Counted from the stretch's first letter, positions 16,159-25,536 are shown. The stretch is DNA of 64,000 nt from Flavobacterium sp. SUN046 (GCF_028867965.1 NZ_JAPQNT010000001.1:572163-636162), one strand, 5' to 3'. The notes: generated from the letters alone by a model not told the origin. Program-made: numbers and translations.

Positions 16159-16803
16159 ATGAAGAACCTTTTTTTAGCAATTGTTTTATTAGTTTCACTT
16201 TCTTCTTTTGCGCAATATGAAAATCGTGACGGAAATCGAATCGGAATTTCTGGCGGTGTAAATCAATCTACATTATTTGGTTCTAATTTTAGTGCCAAAC
16301 CAGGAAATGGCTTTGCTGGCGGACTTTCAGTAAGAGGAAATTATTATAATAATTGGAGCATGATTTACGGAATGCAGTTTTTTGTAAACAAATTTTCGCT
16401 TGAATCTACTTTAAAACAAGATATCGATTATAGTTTATCGGGCGTTCAAGTTAGATTACTGTTGAGTTATAATGTCGTAAAGGATCACGTTTCTTTTGAT
16501 TTTGGACCCGTTTTACAAATAAATGGAAAAATGAGCATTAACGGAACAGACGAAAATAAAATTTTAAACGGAACTTTATTAAGAGCCAATCAAATTGTAG
16601 ATGTTTCTAAAATAAACGGAAATGCTTACGTAGGAATTTCGGCTGGTGGCAAAGTAGTTAGACTAGTTGTTTTTTATGAATATGGTTTTACAAATGTTTT
16701 TGGAAATTTAAACAGTCAAGACGGACTAACTTTATTAAACGGAAATAGAAATTTTAAAGGAAACATTGGAACTTTAAGCGGTCAGATAATATTTAATTTG
16801 TAA
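16159..16803 (+). CDS. Outer-membrane beta-barrel protein (PorT/OMP_b-brl-like)
   Basis: A 214-aa exported protein with signal peptide MKNLFLAIVLLVSLSSFA and a mature part of alternating polar and hydrophobic strands rich in Gly, Asn and Tyr (RIGISGGVNQSTLFG, NAYVGISAGGKVVRLVVFY). It ends in a beta-strand (GTLSGQIIFNL). This is the porin-like outer-membrane beta-barrel family of Bacteroidetes; specific role unknown. ATG 16159 is chosen over an upstream TTG because of the promoter and the signal peptide. A bidirectional terminator follows. Confidence 0.78.
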   Translation: MKNLFLAIVLLVSLSSFAQYENRDGNRIGISGGVNQSTLFGSNFSAKPGNGFAGGLSVRGNYYNNWSMIYGMQFFVNKFSLESTLKQDIDYSLSGVQVRLLLSYNVVKDHVSFDFGPVLQINGKMSINGTDENKILNGTLLRANQIVDVSKINGNAYVGISAGGKVVRLVVFYEYGFTNVFGNLNSQDGLTLLNGNRNFKGNIGTLSGQIIFNL

Positions 16804-16810
16804 AAAAATA

Positions 16811-16866
16811 AAACCGCAGATTCACAGATTATCTCTAAAATCTGCGAATCTGCGGTATTTTTTTTG
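16811..16866. terminator. Bidirectional terminator between barrel gene and gltX
   Basis: Long inverted repeat ACCGCAGATTCACAGATT/AATCTGCGAATCTGCGGT with A and T runs on either side, between two convergent genes. Confidence 0.88.
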
Positions 16867-16868
16867 AT

Positions 16869-18419
16869 TTAAAGCTTTAAACTTGCAATCGCTTTTTCCA
16901 ATCGCTTAATAGTTTCGTCTTTTCCAATCAATTCAACAATATCAAAAAGATGCGGACCTTTTAAAGCACCAACCAAACTCAAACGAAAAGGTTGCATTAC
17001 TTTTCCCATTCCAATTTCGTTTTTTGTCATCCAATCTTTTACAATAGTTTCAATATTTACAGATGTAAAATCGCCAATATTTTCTAATACCGAAATTAAT
17101 TGTTGTATTAAATTCGGAGTTTCTTCTTTCCAATTTTTAGCCGCTTTTTCATCATAAGAAGTAGGAGCAATAAAGAAATAATCTGATAATTCATAAAATT
17201 CAGAAACAAAATTAGCACGTTCTTTTATCAAGGAAACGATTTTTGTTAATTTTTCATTGCTTAAAATTAGTAATCCACCTTTATCAGTTAATTCAATATT
17301 ATTGAATAAAGCATTCTCGTTCAAAATTTTTTCAAATGATTTAGCCAAACTTTCATCACTTTGCTTCTGCAAATACTGATGATTAAACCATTTATTTTTC
17401 TCTGGATCAAATTTTGCTCCAGCTTTATGAACTCTATTCAAATCAAATTTTTCGGCTAATTCTTCTAATGAAAATAGCTCTTGATCTGTTCCGTCATTCC
17501 AACCTAATAAAGCTAAAAAGTTAACAACAGCTTCTGGGAAAAATCCGTTTTCTCTATATCCAGATGAAATTCCTTCTTCGGTTTTCCACTCTAAAGGAAA
17601 CACAGGAAATCCTAATTTATCGCCATCACGTTTGGATAATTTTCCGTTTCCGACTGGTTTTAAAATTAAAGGTAAATGTGCAAATTCTGGTGCTTCCCAA
17701 CCAAATGCTTTATATAATAAAACGTGTAATGGCATACTTGGCAACCATTCTTCACCACGAATTACATGCGAAGTTTCCATCAAATGGTCGTCAACAATAT
17801 TCGCTAAATGATACGTCGGCATTCCATCCGATTTGAACAAAACTTTATCGTCTAATAAATTAGTTTCAAATTTTATATCGCCACGAATAATATCTTGTAA
17901 ATGCAACGTTTCATTTACAGGCGTTTTAAATCGGATAACAAAATCTTCACCAGCGGTTATTCTTTTTTCAGTTTCTTCTTTTGAAATAACTAAAGAAGTA
18001 TCTAATTTGTCGCGATTGTGCCAGTTGTAGATGAATGTTTTTCCTTCGGCTTCGTGTTGTTTTCTATGTGCATCTAAAGCTTCAGCTGTATCAAAAGCAT
18101 AATACGCCCAACCCGAATTTATCAATTGATCCGCATATTGTTTGTACAAATCTTTTCGTTCTGATTGTCGGTAAGGCCCAAATTTTTCGTTTTTTCCAAC
18201 CGTTTCACTTGGCGCAATTCCCAACCAATCTAGAGCTTCAAGAATGTATTGTTCAGCACCTTCAACAAATCGATTTTGATCGGTATCTTCAATACGCAAA
18301 TAGAAAACACCATTGTTTTTTTTGGCAAATAAATAATTGAATAAGGCAGTACGAACACCGCCAATATGTAAAGGTCCAGTCGGACTTGGTGCAAAACGCA
18401 CACGAACTTGTTTAGACAT
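16869..18419 (-). CDS. gltX: Glutamyl-tRNA synthetase
   Basis: A 516-aa class I synthetase that loads glutamate onto tRNA-Glu. The HIGH motif is seen as FAPSPTGPLHIGGVRTALF at residues 8-26 and the KMSKS loop as KLSKRDGDKLG near 260. The C-terminal half is the helical anticodon-binding domain. Length is usual for Bacteroidetes. Own -7 element (TATCTTTG, minus strand, 18437-18444) precedes the ATG at 18419. With glnS 3 kb away, the window holds both Glx synthetases. Confidence 0.97.
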   Translation of the reverse strand: MSKQVRVRFAPSPTGPLHIGGVRTALFNYLFAKKNNGVFYLRIEDTDQNRFVEGAEQYILEALDWLGIAPSETVGKNEKFGPYRQSERKDLYKQYADQLINSGWAYYAFDTAEALDAHRKQHEAEGKTFIYNWHNRDKLDTSLVISKEETEKRITAGEDFVIRFKTPVNETLHLQDIIRGDIKFETNLLDDKVLFKSDGMPTYHLANIVDDHLMETSHVIRGEEWLPSMPLHVLLYKAFGWEAPEFAHLPLILKPVGNGKLSKRDGDKLGFPVFPLEWKTEEGISSGYRENGFFPEAVVNFLALLGWNDGTDQELFSLEELAEKFDLNRVHKAGAKFDPEKNKWFNHQYLQKQSDESLAKSFEKILNENALFNNIELTDKGGLLILSNEKLTKIVSLIKERANFVSEFYELSDYFFIAPTSYDEKAAKNWKEETPNLIQQLISVLENIGDFTSVNIETIVKDWMTKNEIGMGKVMQPFRLSLVGALKGPHLFDIVELIGKDETIKRLEKAIASLKL

Positions 18420-18436
18420 GATTGTAAAATTTAATA

Positions 18437-18444
18437 CAAAGATA
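18437..18444 (-). promoter_or_regulatory. -7 promoter element of gltX
   Basis: TATCTTTG on the minus strand, 17 bases before the gltX ATG. Confidence 0.62.
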
Positions 18445-18550
18445 CGATTTCAAAAGTCAATTTCAATTTCAAAAATCAACTTCAAAAATCTTAATACTTA
18501 TTACTCAAATCTTGACACCCTTTTATTCGAAAATCCTTTTTGCAAATATT

Positions 18551-18558
18551 TAACTTTG
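18551..18558 (+). promoter_or_regulatory. -7 promoter element of the DUF4175 gene
   Basis: TAACTTTG. Transcription would start near 18565, downstream of the first in-frame ATG (18540), and this decides the start of the next gene. Confidence 0.6.
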
Positions 18559-18611
18559 ATGCTACGTATAAATTTGTATTTTTATCGGTTATAAACAAAG
18601 TATTAACAATT

Positions 18612-21600
18612 TTGGAAAATCAGAATATAATTTACAGTAAACTCGAACAGTTTATTAAGAAGTTTTACACAAACGAATTGCTACGTGGAACCATTTTCTT
18701 CGTCGGAATTGGTTTATTGTATTTTCTTTTTACACTTTTTGTAGAATATTTTCTTTGGTTAAAACCAACAGCTAGAACGGTTTTGTTTTGGACGTTTATT
18801 GTTGTGGAACTTTTTCTGCTTTTAAGATTTATATTATTTCCTTTATTCAAGTTGTTCAAACTTCAAAAAGGAATTGATTTTAACGACGCATCCAAAATCA
18901 TTGGAAATCATTTTAGTGAAGTAGGCGATAAGCTAACAAACTTTTTACAATTATCTCAAGATCAAAATAAATCGGAATTATTACTGGCTTCGATTGATCA
19001 AAAAGCCAATACGTTGCAACCAATTCCGTTTGGAAACGCTATTAATTTTGGAAAGAATAGAAAATATTTACCACTTGCAATCATTCCAATTTTGTTTTTT
19101 GCGTTCTTTTATTTAAGCGGAAACAGTAATTTTATATCACAAAGTTTCAATCGTGTGGTGCATTACAAAGAGCAATTTTTGCCACCAGCACCATTTGAAT
19201 TTCAACTTTTAAATAAAGATTTACAAACTGAACAAAATCAAGATTTCATTCTAAAAGTTAAAACCGTTGGTAAAGTTGTTCCAGAAAATGCGATGATTTT
19301 TATTGGAAATGAAAGTTATTTTATGGAAAGCAATAAAGCCGGCGAATTTCAATTTGTGATTTCGAAGCCTAAAGAAAGCCTAGAATTTCATATTGAAGCC
19401 AATGATGTTTCTTCGAATGAATATGAATTGAATGTCGTAACTGTTCCATCAATTGCAAATTTCGAGATGGTTTTGAATTTCCCGGGATATTTGAATAAAA
19501 AATCTGAAGTTATTAAAGGAACAGGAAACGCAGTTTTACCTGAAGGAACGCGTGTAACTTGGAGAATGAATACGTTGGCAACTCAAAAAGTGGAATGGTT
19601 GGATGCTTCAGCAAAATATTCATTTACTAAACAAGAAAATCAGTTTTTATTATCTAAAAATATTACACAAAATACAGACTATCAAATTGTTACTTCTAAT
19701 TCTAAAGTTCAAAATTATGAGAAGTTAAATTATCAGATTTCTGTTGTTAAAGATCAATTTCCAACGATATCTGTTGGTAATGCGCCAGATAGTCTTAAAA
19801 TTGAAAAAAACTATGTTTTAGGACAAGTTTCTGATGATTATGGTTTGTCCAAATTGCAAGTTGTTTATTATCCAAAAGATAAACCGAGTGTTGCCAAACG
19901 TGGAACAATTGCTGTAAAACGAGATGTTTATGACCAATTTGTATTTGCTTTTCCGAGTAATCTTCCTGTGGAACAAGGAGTTTCGTATGAATATTATTTT
20001 GAGATTTTTGACAATGATGCTTTACATAATTTTAAAAGCTCAAAATCATCTGTATTCTCCAATAGAATTGCAACTGAATCTGAAAAAGAAGATCAGGTTT
20101 TACAACAACAAAATGACAACATTAATTCTTTAGAAAAATCTTTAAAAACTCAAGATAAGCAATTGAACGAAATGGAGAAGTTGCAAAAAATGGGAAAAGA
20201 AAAAGACAATCTTGAATTCAAAGAACAACAAAAAGTTAATGATTTCTTGAATAAACAAAAACAGCAAGATGAAATGATGAAGAACTTTGCTGAGAAAATG
20301 AAAGACAATCTCGACAAAGTCAAAACAGAAAAGAAAGATGAAGTTAAAGAACTTTTAAAAGACAGACTTGAAAAAGTGGATAAAGATTTAGAAAAAAATA
20401 AAAAGCTTTTAGAAGAATTACAAAAGCTAAATGAAAAATTAGAGAAAGAAGAGCTGTTCGAGAAAATGGACAAACTTAAACAACAAAGTAAAAATCAAAC
20501 CAAAAGTTTACAGCAATTAGTAGAACTTACCAAGAAATATTATGTTGAAAAGAAAGCTGAACAAATTGCCGATAAATTAGACAAACTTTCTGAAAAGCAA
20601 GACAAATTATCTGATAATGACAAAGAGAATTCGACTGAAAAACAAGACGAAATCAACAAAGAATTTGATAAGATACAAGAAGAATTAAAAGAACTAGACA
20701 AAGACAATAAAGAATTAAAAACACCAGTTGAACTGCCAGATACAGCTCCAAAGGAGAAAAGTATTGACGAAGATTTAAAAAATGCTTCAGATCAATTGAA
20801 GAAAGATTCCAAAGCAGGAGCTAAGCCAAAACAAAAAAGCGCTTCTAAGAAAATGAAGCAAATGAGTCAGGACATGCAAGCAAGTATGGAATCTAGTGAA
20901 CAAGATCAAATGGTAGAAGATATTGAAATGTTACGTCAAATTTTAGACAATCTTTTGGCGTATTCTTTTTCTCAAGAAGATGTAATGAAACAGTTTAAAG
21001 GGTTGAAAAGAGGTTCGCCATCATTCAATAAAAATCTCAAAATTCAACAAGATTTAAAACAAGAATTCAAACATGTTGATGATAGTTTATTTGCACTTTC
21101 ATTACGTAATCCAAAGATAGCAGAAGAAGTCACGACCGAAGTTGGAAATGTACAATACAACGTTGATAAAGCTATAGAAACTTTGGCAGATGCAAATGTT
21201 CCTAAAGGAGTTTCTCACCAGCAATTTGCAACAAGTGCCGCTAATAAACTTGCTGATATGTTGGCTTCAACGTTAAACAACATGCAAATGTCAATGTCAA
21301 TGTCGGGTTCAGGAAAAGGCAAGCCAAAACCCGGTCAAGGTCAAGGAGAAATGCAGTTACCAGATATTATTAAAAAGCAAGATGGTTTAGGTGAAAAAGC
21401 AAAAAAAGGAATGAAACCTGGCCAAAAACCTGGCGAAGGAAGTTCTGGAAAAGAGGGTGAAAAAGAAGGCGGTAAAGAAGGACAAAAAGAAGGTAAAGAC
21501 GGAAAAGATGGAAAAGGCAAAGATGGAAAGTCTGGTCAAAGTGGAAATGGCGGAAACAGTCAAGGTAAGAAAGATGGTGAAAACGGACAAGATGGTGAAG

Positions 21601-22010
21601 GCGACGCTAAAGCTATAATGGAGATTTATAAAGAACAGCAACAATTGCGTGAAGCGCTACAAAATGAATTAAACAAACAAGGTTTAGGCGGTCAAGGTCA
21701 GAATGCTTTAGATCAAATGAAACAAATTGAAAAGCAACTTTTGAATAAAGGTTTTAATAATGATGTATTGCAAAAGATGTTAAATTTAAAATACGAACTA
21801 TTAAAGTTAGATAAAGCAGTTCAACAACAAGGAGAAGAAAAAAAGCGTCAATCGGAAACGAATAAGAAAGAATTTACCAATTCCACAAATGCGTTACCAA
21901 CGCGTCTGCAAGAATATTTGAATAGTGTAGAAATTTTAAACCGACAAACATTACCTTTGCGCTCGAATTTTAATCAAAAAGTTCAAGAATATTTTAAAAC
22001 AAATGATTAG
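18612..22010 (+). CDS. DUF4175 family large membrane/coiled-coil protein
   Basis: An 1132-aa protein of the DUF4175 family, widespread in Bacteroidetes and of unknown function. N-terminal membrane helices (GTIFFVGIGLLYFLFTLFVEY; TVLFWTFIVVELFLLLRFIL; then LPLAIIPILFFAFFYL) are followed by an extracytoplasmic beta-rich region, a long coiled coil very rich in Lys, Glu, Gln and Asp (about 500-750), a Gly/Lys/Asp low-complexity stretch (about 900-1000), and a helical end. The ATG at 18540 lies upstream of the promoter's predicted transcription start; the in-frame TTG at 18612 (reading MENQNIIYSKLEQF) is preferred. It overlaps ybeY by 8 bases. Confidence 0.85.
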   Translation: MENQNIIYSKLEQFIKKFYTNELLRGTIFFVGIGLLYFLFTLFVEYFLWLKPTARTVLFWTFIVVELFLLLRFILFPLFKLFKLQKGIDFNDASKIIGNHFSEVGDKLTNFLQLSQDQNKSELLLASIDQKANTLQPIPFGNAINFGKNRKYLPLAIIPILFFAFFYLSGNSNFISQSFNRVVHYKEQFLPPAPFEFQLLNKDLQTEQNQDFILKVKTVGKVVPENAMIFIGNESYFMESNKAGEFQFVISKPKESLEFHIEANDVSSNEYELNVVTVPSIANFEMVLNFPGYLNKKSEVIKGTGNAVLPEGTRVTWRMNTLATQKVEWLDASAKYSFTKQENQFLLSKNITQNTDYQIVTSNSKVQNYEKLNYQISVVKDQFPTISVGNAPDSLKIEKNYVLGQVSDDYGLSKLQVVYYPKDKPSVAKRGTIAVKRDVYDQFVFAFPSNLPVEQGVSYEYYFEIFDNDALHNFKSSKSSVFSNRIATESEKEDQVLQQQNDNINSLEKSLKTQDKQLNEMEKLQKMGKEKDNLEFKEQQKVNDFLNKQKQQDEMMKNFAEKMKDNLDKVKTEKKDEVKELLKDRLEKVDKDLEKNKKLLEELQKLNEKLEKEELFEKMDKLKQQSKNQTKSLQQLVELTKKYYVEKKAEQIADKLDKLSEKQDKLSDNDKENSTEKQDEINKEFDKIQEELKELDKDNKELKTPVELPDTAPKEKSIDEDLKNASDQLKKDSKAGAKPKQKSASKKMKQMSQDMQASMESSEQDQMVEDIEMLRQILDNLLAYSFSQEDVMKQFKGLKRGSPSFNKNLKIQQDLKQEFKHVDDSLFALSLRNPKIAEEVTTEVGNVQYNVDKAIETLADANVPKGVSHQQFATSAANKLADMLASTLNNMQMSMSMSGSGKGKPKPGQGQGEMQLPDIIKKQDGLGEKAKKGMKPGQKPGEGSSGKEGEKEGGKEGQKEGKDGKDGKGKDGKSGQSGNGGNSQGKKDGENGQDGEGDAKAIMEIYKEQQQLREALQNELNKQGLGGQGQNALDQMKQIEKQLLNKGFNNDVLQKMLNLKYELLKLDKAVQQQGEEKKRQSETNKKEFTNSTNALPTRLQEYLNSVEILNRQTLPLRSNFNQKVQEYFKTND

Positions 22011-22422
22011 TTTCAATTACGAAGTAGAGTTTCAACTTGATAACGAAGAGCAATTTTCTTCATGGATTTCAAGAGTTATTCTATCTGAAAACAAAAAGGA
22101 AGGCGATATCAATTACATATTTTGTGATGATGATTATATACTTGAAATTAACAAGCAATATCTCGATCACGACTATTATACCGACATAATTAGCTTCGAT
22201 TACTCTGTAGGAAACGAATTACACGGTGATATTTTCGTTTCTATTGATAGAGTTAAAGAAAACGCACATGATTTCAGTGTTTCTTTCGATGAAGAATTGA
22301 AAAGAGTTATTGTTCATGGCATACTTCATTACGCTGGTTACAAAGATAAGTCAGAAGAAGATGAGACTTTAATGCGTCAAAAAGAAGATGAAAAAATCTT
22401 AATGTTTCACGTGGAACATTAA
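22003..22422 (+). CDS. ybeY: rRNA maturation endoribonuclease YbeY
   Basis: A 139-aa metal-dependent RNase that matures the 3' end of 16S rRNA and takes part in ribosome quality control. The signature metal motif H-G-x-L-H-x(3)-G-(Y)-x(2)-D/H is seen as VHGILHYAGYKDK near the C-terminus, and the family's DYYTDIISFDYS stretch in the middle. The C-terminal MFHVEH is encoded by a parS site (22403-22418). It overlaps the DUF4175 gene by 8 bases and is probably translated from the same mRNA. Confidence 0.95.
   Translation: MISFNYEVEFQLDNEEQFSSWISRVILSENKKEGDINYIFCDDDYILEINKQYLDHDYYTDIISFDYSVGNELHGDIFVSIDRVKENAHDFSVSFDEELKRVIVHGILHYAGYKDKSEEDETLMRQKEDEKILMFHVEH
22403..22418. promoter_or_regulatory. 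parS site 1 (ParB-binding centromere site)
   Basis: TGTTTCACGTGGAACA matches the bacterial parS consensus TGTTTCACGTGAAACA in 15 of 16 positions. It lies inside the last codons of ybeY. Confidence 0.88.
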
Positions 22423-22457
22423 TTGAATTTCTAAGTTTCAGAATTAAATTTTACAAA

Positions 22458-22473
22458 CGTTCCACGTGGAACA
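22458..22473. promoter_or_regulatory. parS site 2
   Basis: CGTTCCACGTGGAACA keeps the palindromic core GTTCCACGTGGAAC, the form known from Pseudomonas parS. It lies between ybeY and mnmG, 40 bases from site 1. Confidence 0.85.
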
Positions 22474-22519
22474 ATAACAATTAAATCAGATTTTGTTTTC
22501 AAAGTCTGTAGCAAATAAA

Positions 22520-24391
22520 ATGTTTTTAGAAAAATACGATGTTATAGTTGTTGGTGCTGGTCATGCCGGTTGTGAGGCTGCTGCTGCTGCTGCAAATCTG
22601 GGCTGTTCTACGTTGTTGGTGACAATGAGTTTGCAGAATATTGCGCAGATGTCTTGTAATCCTGCAATGGGCGGAATTGCCAAAGGACAAATTGTTCGTG
22701 AGATTGATGCGCTTGGTGGTTATTCAGGAATTATTTCTGACAAAACCGCTATTCAATTCAAGATGTTGAATAAATCAAAAGGTCCAGCAATGTGGTCGCC
22801 AAGAGTTCAATCAGACAGAATGCGCTTTTCAGAAGAATGGCGATTGATGTTAGAGCGAACTCCAAACTTAGATTTTTACCAAGAAATGGTTTCGGGTTTG
22901 ATAATCAATAACGGTAAAATTGAAGGTGTGAAAACATCTCTTGGAATCGAAATCAAAGCTAGTTCTGTTGTTTTAACTAATGGAACTTTTTTAAATGGAT
23001 TAATTCATATTGGAGAAAAACAATTCGGTGGAGGCAGAGCTGGTGAAAGTGCGGCTTATGGAATTACCGAAGATTTAGTAAATGCAGGTTTTGAATCAGG
23101 AAGAATGAAAACAGGAACGCCACCAAGAGTTGATGGACGATCGTTAGATTATTCTAAAATGATTGAAGAACCAGGCGATGTAAATCCAGATAAATTTTCT
23201 TACTCTGATGAAACGAAACCGTTGACGCATCAAAAGTTATGTCACATGACGTATACTTCTTTGCAAGTTCATGATATTTTAAGAGAAGGTTTTGATCGTT
23301 CGCCAATGTTTAACGGAAGAATTAAATCTCTCGGACCAAGATATTGTCCTTCAATTGAAGATAAAATAAATCGTTTTGCAGATAAAGAACGCCACCAATT
23401 ATTTGTTGAACCAGAAGGTTGGAATACTGTTGAAGTTTATGTAAATGGATTTTCAACATCGCTTCCAGAAGATGTTCAATTTAAAGCATTGAGTTCTGTA
23501 GCTGGCTTCGAAAAAGTAAAATTCTTTCGTCCGGGTTACGCTATAGAATATGATTATTTTCCACCAACGCAATTGAAACATACATTAGAAACTAAGTTAG
23601 TTGAAGGTTTGTATTTTGCTGGTCAAATTAACGGAACAACTGGATATGAAGAAGCCGCTTCTCAAGGAATGATGGCTGGAATAAATGCTGCATTGAAAGT
23701 TAAAGAACAACCTCCAATGATTTTGAAACGCGATGAAGCGTATATTGGCGTACTAATTGATGATCTAATCACTAAAGGCACAGAAGAGCCTTATCGAATG
23801 TTTACTTCAAGAGCTGAATACAGAACCTTGTTGCGTCAAGATAATGCCGATCATCGTTTGACTCCGAAATCATTTGAGATTGGTTTAGCTTCCGAAAAGA
23901 GAATGCGTAGAATGGAAGACAAATTTGCTAAAAGCAATGCTATGGTAGATTTCTTTAAGGAAACAAGCGTAACTATTGAAGAAGCAAACCCAATTTTAGA
24001 AGCAAAAGGAAGTGCTCCAATGAATCAATCAGATAAAATGTTTAAAGTGTTTTCGCGTCCGCAAATTGATTTGACTGATTTTGTAAAGTTTGATAAAGTT
24101 CAAAAATATATTGACGAACATGATTTAGATAAAGAAATCATGGAACAAGCTGAAATCAATGTTAAGTATTCGGGTTATATCGAAAAAGAAAGAAACAACG
24201 CCGATAAATTAACGCGTCTAGAAGACATGAAAATTCCAGAAGATTTTGATTATGAAAAAATCAAATCAATGTCAATTGAAGCAAAACAAAAGCTTAGTAA
24301 AATAAGACCAGTCACAATTTCGCAAGCATCAAGAATTAGTGGCGTTTCGCCAAGTGATATTTCGGTATTGCTAATTTACATGGGAAGATAA
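22520..24391 (+). CDS. mnmG: tRNA uridine-5-carboxymethylaminomethyl modification enzyme MnmG (GidA)
   Basis: A 623-aa FAD-binding enzyme that, with MnmE, installs the cmnm5 group on U34 of certain tRNAs. The N-terminal Rossmann motif is VIVVGAGHAGCEAAAAAA; further family signatures are MSCNPAMGGIAKGQIVREID and YFAGQINGTTGYEEAASQG; the C-terminal helical domain ends in SPSDISVLLIYM. The frame is open from TTG 22493, but the ATG at 22520 gives the standard start MFLEKYDVIVVG. It is flanked on both sides by parS sites, echoing the gidA-par region beside the origin in many bacteria. Confidence 0.97.
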   Translation: MFLEKYDVIVVGAGHAGCEAAAAAANLGCSTLLVTMSLQNIAQMSCNPAMGGIAKGQIVREIDALGGYSGIISDKTAIQFKMLNKSKGPAMWSPRVQSDRMRFSEEWRLMLERTPNLDFYQEMVSGLIINNGKIEGVKTSLGIEIKASSVVLTNGTFLNGLIHIGEKQFGGGRAGESAAYGITEDLVNAGFESGRMKTGTPPRVDGRSLDYSKMIEEPGDVNPDKFSYSDETKPLTHQKLCHMTYTSLQVHDILREGFDRSPMFNGRIKSLGPRYCPSIEDKINRFADKERHQLFVEPEGWNTVEVYVNGFSTSLPEDVQFKALSSVAGFEKVKFFRPGYAIEYDYFPPTQLKHTLETKLVEGLYFAGQINGTTGYEEAASQGMMAGINAALKVKEQPPMILKRDEAYIGVLIDDLITKGTEEPYRMFTSRAEYRTLLRQDNADHRLTPKSFEIGLASEKRMRRMEDKFAKSNAMVDFFKETSVTIEEANPILEAKGSAPMNQSDKMFKVFSRPQIDLTDFVKFDKVQKYIDEHDLDKEIMEQAEINVKYSGYIEKERNNADKLTRLEDMKIPEDFDYEKIKSMSIEAKQKLSKIRPVTISQASRISGVSPSDISVLLIYMGR

Positions 24392-24400
24392 AAATATTAG

Positions 24401-24432
24401 ATTTTAGATATTTGATATTAAATATCTAAAAT
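24401..24432. terminator. Hairpin after mnmG
   Basis: Perfect 13-base stem ATTTTAGATATTT/AAATATCTAAAAT with a 6-base loop, but no T run. It may be a terminator or mRNA-end hairpin and is followed at once by parS site 3. Confidence 0.5.
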
Positions 24433-24437
24433 TATAA

Positions 24438-24453
24438 TGTTCCACGTGAAACT
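24438..24453. promoter_or_regulatory. parS site 3, overlapping a promoter
   Basis: TGTTCCACGTGAAACT matches the parS consensus in 14 of 16 positions. Its last base is the first base of the -7 element TAACTTTG of the next gene, so the site fills that promoter's spacer. Confidence 0.85.
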
Positions 24454-24460
24454 AACTTTG
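24453..24460 (+). promoter_or_regulatory. -7 promoter element of the methyltransferase gene
   Basis: TAACTTTG, 27 bases before the ATG at 24488, directly next to parS site 3. Confidence 0.6.
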
Positions 24461-24487
24461 TCAATGCCTATAAAATAAGAGAATTTA

Positions 24488-25339
24488 ATGGATATTTCAA
24501 AAACAAAACCATTTTTAAAAGTAAAAGATTATTCGGTTTCTCAAGAAACTTTCGAGTTGCTTTATGATTACGAATTGGATATGCTAATTACGCATCCGCA
24601 ACCGAGTTTAGAAAAACTACCGAGTTATTATGAAAGCGTAGATTATATTTCACATACCGATGGAAATAAATCATTGTTTGAAAAAATGTACCAATTTGTA
24701 AAAGGGATTGCATTAAAAAACAAATTAAAATTAATCAATTCAGAATCTCAAAAAGGAAGAATTTTAGATATTGGAGCAGGCGTAGGCGACTTTTTATCTG
24801 TTGCTAAAAATAATGGTTGGCAAACAATCGGAATTGAACCAAGCGATAAAGCTAAAGCGATTGCTAAAAATAAAGGAGTTTCATTTGTAGAAAAACTATC
24901 TGAGTTAGAAAATAATTCATTTGATATAATCACAATGTGGCACGTTTTAGAACACGTTCCTGATTTAGAAAATCAAATAGCAGAATTAAAAAGATTAATA
25001 AAGCCAAACGGAACAATTATTGTTGCGGTTCCAAATTTCAAATCATTTGACGCCAATCACTACGGTCATTTTTGGGCGGCTTATGATATTCCAATTCACT
25101 TATGGCATTTTTCTAAAACAGCTATTAAAAAATTATTCGCTAAGGAAAAATTAGAATTGACAAAAGTACTTCCAATGAAATTTGATAGTTTTTATGTTAG
25201 TTTATTATCTGAAAAATATAAAACCGGTAAAATGAATTTCATTAAAGCGTTTTACATCGGATTGAAGTCAAATTGGAAAGGAAATCAAAATTCAGAATAT
25301 TCATCGCATATTTATGTGATAAAAAACGCTAAAAATTAA
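24488..25339 (+). CDS. Class I SAM-dependent methyltransferase
   Basis: A 283-aa cytoplasmic methyltransferase with a Rossmann fold. Motif I is ILDIGAGVGDFLSVAKNNGW (about residues 95-115) with the acidic GIEPSDKA at the end of strand 2; motif IV region is FDIITMWHVLEHVPD, and TIIVAVPNF follows. The N-terminal 60 residues (HPQPSLEKLPSYYES) resemble the leader of methyltransferases acting on cell-surface sugars or lipids, but the substrate cannot be told. ATG 24488 follows a promoter in which parS site 3 is embedded. Confidence 0.88.
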   Translation: MDISKTKPFLKVKDYSVSQETFELLYDYELDMLITHPQPSLEKLPSYYESVDYISHTDGNKSLFEKMYQFVKGIALKNKLKLINSESQKGRILDIGAGVGDFLSVAKNNGWQTIGIEPSDKAKAIAKNKGVSFVEKLSELENNSFDIITMWHVLEHVPDLENQIAELKRLIKPNGTIIVAVPNFKSFDANHYGHFWAAYDIPIHLWHFSKTAIKKLFAKEKLELTKVLPMKFDSFYVSLLSEKYKTGKMNFIKAFYIGLKSNWKGNQNSEYSSHIYVIKNAKN

Positions 25340-25536
25340 TTTAAAACAGCTCTTTTAATCAAATTGGTAACAAACACGTATTTGTATGGATAAATTTAGA
25401 AAGTTTCTTAAATCGATTTATTTAAAGCCGTTTTCAATAGAATTTTATTATACCAAGTTTAAAAACAATAACAATCAATTATATAACTAAAAAAGGTCAA
25501 TTTTACAACTTTTTATTATTTCAGAATAAATTTTTA

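Noticed and set aside
20150..20473. Ser/Phe-rich 107-aa leftward frame
   Set aside because: Antisense shadow of the Lys/Glu-rich coiled coil of the DUF4175 gene.
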